In this document: positions 13,167 through 18,079 of the stretch, one piece after another
How positions within the stretch are numbered: the stretch's first letter is position 1
Layout of the letters: the number at the start of each line of letters is the position of its first letter
From: 2-12-FULL-60-25 sp964638165
GTDB lineage: Bacteria; Patescibacteriota; Patescibacteriia; 2-12-FULL-60-25
Length of the DNA stretch: 18,079 nucleotides
Direction of reading: 5' to 3'
Assembly (NCBI GenBank): GCA_964638165.1
Contig: CAZWYJ010000018.1
Location: forward strand, 1-18,079
The notes under the pieces: model-generated
Seen by the model: only the letters and a program-made list of their open reading frames with translations
Database searches by the model: none
What the model was told of the DNA's origin: nothing
Translations under genes and position numbers: made by a program

Positions 13167-13751
13167 CTAGCGAACCAGGGCGTGCTCCGACCAGAAGGCC
13201 ACGCTCTTCGCGTACGCCTCCCGGTCGAGCGGGACGCCGGACCCGCCCTCGGCCTTGCCGAGAGCGTTCCTGGTCATCGTCGCCGGCGCCATCGGCGACT
13301 CGCAGGGCTGGAGCTCGGCGTTGATGGCCACGATGGCCCACTGGGCCTCGGGCACGTCGCGCTCCGCCTCGGGCTTGTCCGCATCCTCTTCCGCGAGCTG
13401 CTCGCGGCTGTAGAGGATCAGGTCGAGGTACTCCGCACGCGGAGCCTCGACCCCCTCGAACCACCGGCCGAGCACCGGGAGCTCCTCCGGCCGGCGAGCC
13501 TCGTACCCGGAACGCAGGTGGCGCTCGTTCTCGGCCGTGATCCGCGCCACCCCGGCCTTGGTCGGCGAGGTGTTCGCGAGGAACAGGTGCTTGCAGAACG
13601 GCGCGTACCCGTCCTGCAGCGCCACGCCCTCCGCGACCGCGCGGTTGGCGAGCTCGACGAGCACCGCCTCCGTCATGCCGAGCACCTTGGTGCCGGCGAA
13701 CGAGGAAGAGAAGTGACGGCCCGCGAACTTCGTGATTCCGATGATGGTCAT
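13167..13751 (-). CDS. DUF3228 family protein
   Basis: The 194-residue protein starts MTIIGITKFAGRHFSSSFAG, followed by GYAPFCKHLF, SGYEARRPEELPVLGRWFEG, YLDLILYSREQL, WAIVAINAELQPCESPMAP and GGSGVPLDREAYAKSVAFW. I recognise this conserved series as DUF3228. The family is found in bacteria and some eukaryotes and has no established biochemical role. The protein is soluble, with no export signal. I chose ATG 13751 over the longer frame because homologues begin with MTII and an AGAGGA Shine-Dalgarno site sits 5 nt upstream. The gene differs from those left of 12,900 in having this site and in its GC-rich codons. It lies behind a 301-base hairpin-rich leader. Confidence 0.85.
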   Translation of the reverse strand: MTIIGITKFAGRHFSSSFAGTKVLGMTEAVLVELANRAVAEGVALQDGYAPFCKHLFLANTSPTKAGVARITAENERHLRSGYEARRPEELPVLGRWFEGVEAPRAEYLDLILYSREQLAEEDADKPEAERDVPEAQWAIVAINAELQPCESPMAPATMTRNALGKAEGGSGVPLDREAYAKSVAFWSEHALVR

Positions 13752-14052
13752 GCTGATCCTCTGTCTTTCGATTCCCTTCTCCTCCATCCGTTTCCTGCAA
13801 CGCGCAGGGTGTACGAACAGAGGTTCTTCGGTCCTCGATTCATTTCTCCATCATTGAGATGAAGGAACGGATCGAAGAGGGGAGGAGGAGCAAGTGCGCC
13901 ATCTCCCCATTCGAGTGCAAGTCGTGAGCATCCGGCTCACGCGGTGAGGTTTTACGAAGGCCTCCAACTTCTCGCGTAGGGTGCGACCCGCTCGGTTTTT
14001 CGTCACCCGCCTTCGCATGAAGCTATGGCGGGTACATGAGCTGGACGGGTCA
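13752..14052. other. Hairpin-rich intergenic region before DUF3228
   Basis: No gene is visible in these 301 bases. On the plus strand there is a hairpin TTCATTTCTC/GAGATGAA (13839-13863) enclosed by TCGAT/ATCGA, directly followed by GGGGAG/CTCCCC (13879-13908) with GTGCG in its loop. This layout recalls the structured elements at 12969 and 17905 (CCTCG...GAAGAGGGG, then a G-rich hairpin). A CGTGAGC/GCTCACG hairpin lies at 13923-13941. Read on the minus strand, all this would be the leader of the DUF3228 mRNA. Confidence 0.6.
14005..14033. repeat. Short palindromic repeat
   Basis: ACCCGCC (14005-14011) is inverted at 14027-14033 (GGCGGGT), with a TTCGCATGAAGCTAT centre. It has the same style as the palindromes inside rpsP and upstream of the helicase. 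Confidence 0.6.
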
Positions 14053-15477
14053 CTAGCGCCGGTTGAACCGCGCCTTGAGGGCGGCCATGGCGTTGGTGAC
14101 CTGCTCCGTGGAGGCAGGAGGCGCCTCGGGAGCGGGCTTCGTCGAGGCGACCTTGGCGGGTGGCGGCTCAGTAGCGACAACGTTCTCGCACCACTCACGG
14201 GCGAGCTCGATGTCACGACCAGCGGCCCAGTCCAGACCGCGGTGGTCTACTCCCTGGAACTCTCGCTCCAAGGACGCGGTCCTCCGGGCCCGGCCATAGG
14301 CCTCGTAGCGCTCGCGATCCAAGATTTCGAGCGCCTTCTTTGCCCCGCGCTTGGCGATGCAGTCCGTAACGAACTGCTCGACCTCGCGCGCCTGCTCGAG
14401 CGAGGGAGCATTCCACTCCCGCTCGAGGAGGACGGAGAGGCGCACGCGATCCGCCTCTTCCGCGGCGTGTTCCGCCTCCCACGCGGCCTTGCGGACGCGC
14501 GTGCCCTCCTCAAGGGCCTGCTCCGCCTCGGCGAGGAGGGCGGTCGTCTCCTCGGTCCACTTCTGGAGGTCTTCCAGAGTGGACGGGAGACAGGCGTACA
14601 GCCTGTCGCCAAGGCGGTTGTGGATCTCCGCCTCCAGTTCGTACCAGTCATTGTGCGACTGGACGACTCGGGCGCGTTCGCGCACCGCCTCCGCCGCTTC
14701 GCGTGCGTCCGCGATCTGCTTCTTCCCGATCGCTTCCTCACGGAAGCTCTCGAGCTTCGTAGCCGCCTCGGCGCGCTCGCGAGTCGCCTCCTCGCGGGAC
14801 TGGTACCACTTTGCCTCGAACCACGGGTCCGAGCCGTAGTACCGGTAGCTTTTCACAGCTACCGTGCCCCACGCGAGCAGCGGGGCGCCGTCCACCACCG
14901 AAGTGCCGTACTGACACTCGATGATGTCCGGCATCACGGACTCCGGGTCCGCGGGGTCCGGCAACTGGACGGAGGGGCGATCCGTCCAACTCTCCCAGAG
15001 GCTCTTGTTCGCTCTGATTGCGCAGAGCACCTTGAGCTCAGGGATGGCGGATCCGGCGACCGTGTCGTAGTACCCGAATGGCACCACAACCTCAACCAGG
15101 CGGCCGCCGGGCAGACGAACACCGTCGTCCGGCAGCTCTCGCCACCGGTGCGCGGAAGCCGTCTCTTGGTCGAGAGTCACGCACGGGGCATAGCCCACGC
15201 GGTACTCGACCCGGAGACTCCGCCCGAGAACGGTGATCTCGTCCGGGTTTTCACCCAGGACGAGCTCAACCATCTCGGGGTCGAGCTCCGGGAGCGCGAG
15301 GACACGGAGGTCCCCGATCTCCCGAACGCTCCGCGCGCCAGCGAGGATGGCCTTGAGAGCCTCCTCAAGTTGGGAGCGCGACGGCACGGGAAAAACGTTC
15401 TCCCCGCACCTAATGTTCATGTCGCGCGCTTTTTGGAGAAGCGCGCGGTTGCTCTTGATCACGGTCTGGATGTCCAT
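14053..15477 (-). CDS. Coiled-coil protein next to helicase, possible split-off C-terminal part
   Basis: 474 residues from ATG 15477, preceded by an AAGGA Shine-Dalgarno site 5-6 nt upstream. I do not recognise a named domain. Residues 1-200 look globular (NIRCGENVFPVPSRSQLEEAL, ELDPEMVELVLGENPDEITV, RLVEVVVPFGYYDT). Residues ~225-420 are highly charged and alpha-helical (REEATRERAEAATKL, ADAREAAEAVRERARVV, EAEQALEEGTRVRKAAWEAE), a likely coiled coil. A Pro/Ala-rich linker and a short basic end (MAALKARFNRR) follow. The globular part resembles, in my memory, sequence found behind the helicase core of large HrpA-like proteins, so the gene may encode the detached C-terminal part of the helicase lying just upstream. 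That is inference and untested. No signal peptide. Confidence 0.75.
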   Translation of the reverse strand: MDIQTVIKSNRALLQKARDMNIRCGENVFPVPSRSQLEEALKAILAGARSVREIGDLRVLALPELDPEMVELVLGENPDEITVLGRSLRVEYRVGYAPCVTLDQETASAHRWRELPDDGVRLPGGRLVEVVVPFGYYDTVAGSAIPELKVLCAIRANKSLWESWTDRPSVQLPDPADPESVMPDIIECQYGTSVVDGAPLLAWGTVAVKSYRYYGSDPWFEAKWYQSREEATRERAEAATKLESFREEAIGKKQIADAREAAEAVRERARVVQSHNDWYELEAEIHNRLGDRLYACLPSTLEDLQKWTEETTALLAEAEQALEEGTRVRKAAWEAEHAAEEADRVRLSVLLEREWNAPSLEQAREVEQFVTDCIAKRGAKKALEILDRERYEAYGRARRTASLEREFQGVDHRGLDWAAGRDIELAREWCENVVATEPPPAKVASTKPAPEAPPASTEQVTNAMAALKARFNRR

Positions 15478-15651
15478 GACCGTCCTTTCTGTCCCGATGC
15501 TATCAGGACGTTGAAACTTTTCGGGATGCCCAAACACCGTGTTTGGGAATCCGGTTAAAGTCTCTTCCGAACGGATGTGCGGTCCATTCGGAAGAGAACG
15601 AGTGTTGAGAAGAATTGTTTATCAAGGAGTCTTCTCATCTCCTGCTTACGA
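15478..15651. other. Hairpin-rich spacer between helicase and coiled-coil gene
   Basis: These 174 bases hold a palindrome CCCAAACAC/GTGTTTGGG (15529-15547) and a strong hairpin TCTCTTCCGAA (15561-15571) with 15587-15597. The loop contains GATGTGCG, as in the closing hairpins of the two structured elements. On the minus strand it would be the leader of the coiled-coil gene mRNA or a processing signal within an operon. No convincing T-run terminator is present. Confidence 0.55.
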
Positions 15652-17646
15652 TTAGAAGCTCATCATCTGCGCGGTAAGCCACGCGCAGAAGATGTTAGCC
15701 GCCTCCGGATGCTCCGGGTCGGCCACGACCTCTTCTCCGATCTTCTGACCGTTGAAGAAGATCTCGGTGGTCGAAACCACGGAGTCCTTCTCAACGTCGA
15801 AGCGCGGGGAGAGGCCGGTGCGCCTCTCGACGAGCTGGGGCGCGACCTCGGCGAGAAGCGCCGGGTCCACGCTCGAGGCCATCGAAACCAAGTGCAGGGT
15901 CTGCATCCGACCCCGCTTGTTCTTGATCTCAATGTCCTTCGGTAGCCCCACGAGCCACTCGGGGCTACCGCGCACGACGGACTCGCGGGCCAGGTCGCGC
16001 GAGACTGGCGTCCCATTCACGTACCCGCCGTACTGGCTGCGGTACAGATGGTCTACCAATCCCGCGACGCAGGCCTTGAGAATGGCCTGCCGCTCTTCGT
16101 CCTTTGAGGCGAACCTCTTGGACTCGGAGCGAACCTCGCGTGCGGTCGCGTCCAGGAGCTTCCGGCGGAGTTCGTCCGCACGGAAGAAATCTTTGGTGAA
16201 GATGCCCGCCTCTCGGAGGGCCTCCGCCTTGGATTTCCCGGAACCGCCCTTCAGCGCTTTCCCCGCGTTAAAAACGTCCAGGGTTGCGAGAAGGTCGGAC
16301 TTGGTCTCCTGGGTGAGGGAACGCCACTCGGCGGTTCGCCCGCGGATGTCCCCGGCCTCGAGACAGGCGGCGATGGTCGCCACCTGCTCGACTACGCCGA
16401 GTCGCTCGGCTTCGATGAGCATGCGAGCGAACTCGCAGCTCACCGAGAAGCGCGCCATGCGGCGGCCAATCTTCGTGACGTTTCCGTCACGCGTCATGGC
16501 GCCGAGGGCGATGAGCGCCCGGCGAGCCTCGGACAGGGTCTCTCTGTTCGGCTGATGGAAGAAGTCCAGCGCCGTAGCGTCGAACCCCTGTACCGCCAGT
16601 CGCAAGACCATCTGGTCGAGGCGCGACCGGAGAACCTCGGCCGTGGGGAAGGCCGGGCGTTCCGCCATGCCCGTTTCCGAGGCTAGGACGTACACGCCCG
16701 CCTTGGTCCGCCCGGCGCGGCCCGCGCGTTGCTCGCAGTCGGCCCGCGAAATGGGCTTGAGGTAGAGTCCCTCAATCCCATCCGCCAGCTCAACTCGCCG
16801 CTCTTCTCCGGAATCAACGATGCCGTCAATGTCGGCGATCGTGACGCTGGTCTGCGCCACGTTCGTCGACACGACCACCTTCGTCTTTCCGGCCGGAGGC
16901 GGAGCGAAGCAGCGCTGCTGCTCGCCCGGCTCAAGCTCGCCGTGGAGGGGCAGAACAACAGCCCCTTCTCCCAGCCGAGATTGCAGCGCGGAAACGGTCT
17001 CCGCGATCTGCTTCTTCCCGGGCTGGAAGACGAGCACGTTGCGCCCGGCTTTCGCCATGGCAACGGTCTCGTCCACGAGGGCGCGAGTCGAAGCGACGCG
17101 GCGTTCCACGGGGAACAAGCGGCCGGGGACCGAAATCACCGGCGCGTTCCCGTAGAACGTGGCGAGTCGCTCCGCGTCGAGCGTCGCACTCATGAGCACG
17201 ACCTTGAGATCGTCCCCCTGGGCGAGTCGCGACTTCGCCCATGCCACGAGGACCTCAATGTTGAGGTTCCACTCGTGGACCTCGTCCAGGACGAGAACAG
17301 TCTTGCGACCCGTCCCGCCCTGTCCCGCGAGCTCACGGACGAGCTGCAACCCGTCCGTGACAAAGAGGATCTCCGTTGCAGCCGAGTCCGAACGCTCTTC
17401 GGCCGTTCGGAAGCCGACCCGGTCGCCCAGCCGGGTGCTCATCTCTTGTGCCACGCGCTGGGCGAGCGCGCGGGCCGCGAGGCGGCGGGGCTGGGTGACG
17501 ACCACCCGGTACCCCGCGTGCGCGAGCATCTGCGGGACCTGGGTGGATTTCCCGGCCCCGGTCTCGGCGGTGATAATCGTCACCGCCGAGTTAGCAACGG
17601 TTCCGAGGATTTGGTCCTCGAAACCGCAAACAGGAAGTCTCTCCAT
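15652..17646 (-). CDS. DEAH-box ATP-dependent RNA helicase (HrpA/HrpB-like)
   Basis: 664 residues from ATG 17646, chosen because AGGAG stands 5 nt upstream and the helicase homology starts immediately. Superfamily 2 motifs in order: I TAETGAGKST (Lys33), Ia TQPRRLAAR, II DEVH (121-124, a DEAH variant), III SAT (153-155), V STNVAQTSVTIADI, and VI QRAGRAGR (306-313). The winged-helix/ratchet part (LDQMVLRLAVQGFDATALDFF) and an OB-like C-terminal region follow. Such enzymes unwind or remodel RNA with ATP, for example in rRNA processing, mRNA decay or rescue of collided ribosomes (HrpA). It is much shorter than E. coli HrpA (about 1300 residues), and the coiled-coil gene behind it may supply missing C-terminal parts. 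The frame stays open upstream to 17880, but that extension is repeat-derived. Confidence 0.92.
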   Translation of the reverse strand: MERLPVCGFEDQILGTVANSAVTIITAETGAGKSTQVPQMLAHAGYRVVVTQPRRLAARALAQRVAQEMSTRLGDRVGFRTAEERSDSAATEILFVTDGLQLVRELAGQGGTGRKTVLVLDEVHEWNLNIEVLVAWAKSRLAQGDDLKVVLMSATLDAERLATFYGNAPVISVPGRLFPVERRVASTRALVDETVAMAKAGRNVLVFQPGKKQIAETVSALQSRLGEGAVVLPLHGELEPGEQQRCFAPPPAGKTKVVVSTNVAQTSVTIADIDGIVDSGEERRVELADGIEGLYLKPISRADCEQRAGRAGRTKAGVYVLASETGMAERPAFPTAEVLRSRLDQMVLRLAVQGFDATALDFFHQPNRETLSEARRALIALGAMTRDGNVTKIGRRMARFSVSCEFARMLIEAERLGVVEQVATIAACLEAGDIRGRTAEWRSLTQETKSDLLATLDVFNAGKALKGGSGKSKAEALREAGIFTKDFFRADELRRKLLDATAREVRSESKRFASKDEERQAILKACVAGLVDHLYRSQYGGYVNGTPVSRDLARESVVRGSPEWLVGLPKDIEIKNKRGRMQTLHLVSMASSVDPALLAEVAPQLVERRTGLSPRFDVEKDSVVSTTEIFFNGQKIGEEVVADPEHPEAANIFCAWLTAQMMSF

Positions 17647-17904
17647 CTTCTCTCCTCGAGCCAGGGGCGTCTTTCGACAATACCCACCCTGCCTGTCCGC
17701 CGAAGCGAACAGCCACCGCGAAGGCGGGCTCGGCCAGCTTTTCAGGGCTGACTTCCTTTCGTCCTTCGATAAGCTCGGGACTACGGGCATGCGAGCAGGG
17801 TTGCTCGAAATGCGCATCGCTGTGTCGCTGCGATGCCTCGCGTCTCTCCTCAATAAGAGAAAAGCCAAGACGAGGTTCATCTTGGCATTTCCGTTATTCA
17901 GTTT
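17647..17904. other. Repeat-filled region upstream of the helicase
   Basis: No independent gene is visible. Two palindromic elements lie here: GTCCGCC...GGCGGGC around 17694-17729, and GTCCTTCGATAAGCTCGGGAC (17761-17781). Both types are, to my knowledge, dispersed in many bacterial genomes. A GCCAAGA/TCTTGGC hairpin (17864-17886) has a T-rich flank on the minus strand (TTTTCTC) and ATTT on the plus strand, so it may terminate in either direction. It lies 18 bases left of structured element B. Confidence 0.65.
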
Positions 17905-18052
17905 CCTCGCATGAACCCATCAGCATCGCCATGGTGGCTTAGACCCCGCGGGGTTTTGAGAGACGCGAGGTCTCCGCCCCCCATGGGTGAGCTGATGGAT
18001 TCGTGTGAGGAGGGGAACCGGCGATGTGCGTTGCCGGTTCCCCGAGTTTTTT
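17905..18052 (+). ncRNA. Structured RNA element, copy B (unknown family)
   Basis: The 5' arm CCTCGCATGAACCCATCAGC (17905-17924) pairs with 17991-18010 along 20 bp, with G-U pairs that favour the plus strand. Within it a CCATGG-type stem (about 17929-17938 with 17975-17986) and GACC/GGTC lead to the apical stem-loop CGCGGGGTTTTGAGAGACG (from 17947). The 3' end is an 11-bp hairpin GGGGAACCGGC (18012-18022) with 18033-18043, followed by GAG and six T (18047-18052), a clear intrinsic terminator. This terminator gives direction and a 3' end, which supports a small RNA of about 148 nt. No reading frame and no downstream plus-strand gene are seen in the window. Family unknown to me. Confidence 0.65.
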
Positions 18053-18053
18053 A

Positions 18054-18078
18054 CGTCGCGCTCTTAGCGAGCGCGACG
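18054..18078. repeat. Palindrome at the window edge
   Basis: CGTCGCGC (18054-18061) is inverted at 18071-18078 (GCGCGACG). It starts right after the T run of element B and may belong to a feature that continues beyond the window. Confidence 0.6.
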
Positions 18079-18079
18079 G

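Noticed and set aside
13981..15558. 525-codon plus-strand open frame
   Set aside because: It is the antisense shadow of the GC-rich coiled-coil gene; composition is Leu/Arg/Gly-rich without domains, and the minus-strand frame has a Shine-Dalgarno site and a structured protein.
16729..17751. 340-codon plus-strand open frame
   Set aside because: It lies antisense to the DEAH helicase, whose motifs are unmistakable; the frame is a by-product of high GC content.
17647..17880. 78-residue N-terminal extension of the helicase
   Set aside because: The extension is made of palindromic repeat sequence (SLSKDER and SRWLFASADRQGG-type translations) and lies upstream of a clear Shine-Dalgarno site at ATG 17646.
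1..18079. tRNA or rRNA genes
   Set aside because: No cloverleaf with GTTCGA-type T-loop or rRNA-like conserved segment was found on either strand by eye; a covariance search was not possible.

Overview
The window looks like a piece of a Patescibacteria (CPR) genome, probably of Parcubacteria type, and most likely metagenome-assembled because it carries a 100-N scaffold gap (2563-2662). The reasons are: a stripped-down rpsP-khpA-trmD cluster with no rimM or rplS; a WCTA-motif protein and an FG-GAP/L,D-transpeptidase fusion of kinds I associate with this group; very repetitive coiled-coil and Fn3-like proteins; and many short palindromic repeats that invade gene ends. The assignment is inference from gene content. 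No 16S or other decisive marker is present.

Layout. 1-564 is the 3' end of a surface-type repeat protein. 800-2761 holds ribosomal protein S16, a KH-domain RNA-binding protein and TrmD (interrupted by the gap). Right behind trmD lies a 625-residue protein of unknown function (2761-4638), followed by a second, diverged copy of the last 99 bp of trmD (4695-4793). 4818-6116 is a two-gene unit: a small CPSC redox protein plus an ArsP/DUF318-type permease. 6393-8312 is a membrane-anchored family 3 glycoside hydrolase. On the minus strand follow a CYTH-domain protein, an SdpI-like membrane protein and its ArsR/SdpR-type repressor (8358-10131), the last with a palindrome over its promoter. 10321-12918 (plus strand) holds an exported FG-GAP/L,D-transpeptidase, an unrecognised acidic protein and a heptad-repeat coiled-coil protein.

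From about 12969 to the end the character changes. Three minus-strand genes (DUF3228 protein, a coiled-coil protein, a DEAH-box helicase) look more GC-rich, have clear Shine-Dalgarno sites and sit behind hairpin-rich leaders of 174-301 bases. This block is bracketed by two same-strand copies of a structured element of about 135-148 nt (12969-13103 and 17905-18052). The copies share their 5' arm and an apical loop, while the connecting stem differs in sequence but still pairs in both. That is the signature of a conserved RNA, and I do not recognise the family.

Expression. In the left two thirds no start codon has a convincing Shine-Dalgarno site. Several genes (rpsP, trmD, the GH3 enzyme, the L,D-transpeptidase) instead have a -10 box ending only 6-11 nt before the ATG, which predicts leaderless or nearly leaderless mRNAs. 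Most units end in clear intrinsic terminators.

The strongest candidates for something undescribed are the paired structured RNA elements and the block they bracket, then the trmD-end duplication around the unknown 625-residue gene.
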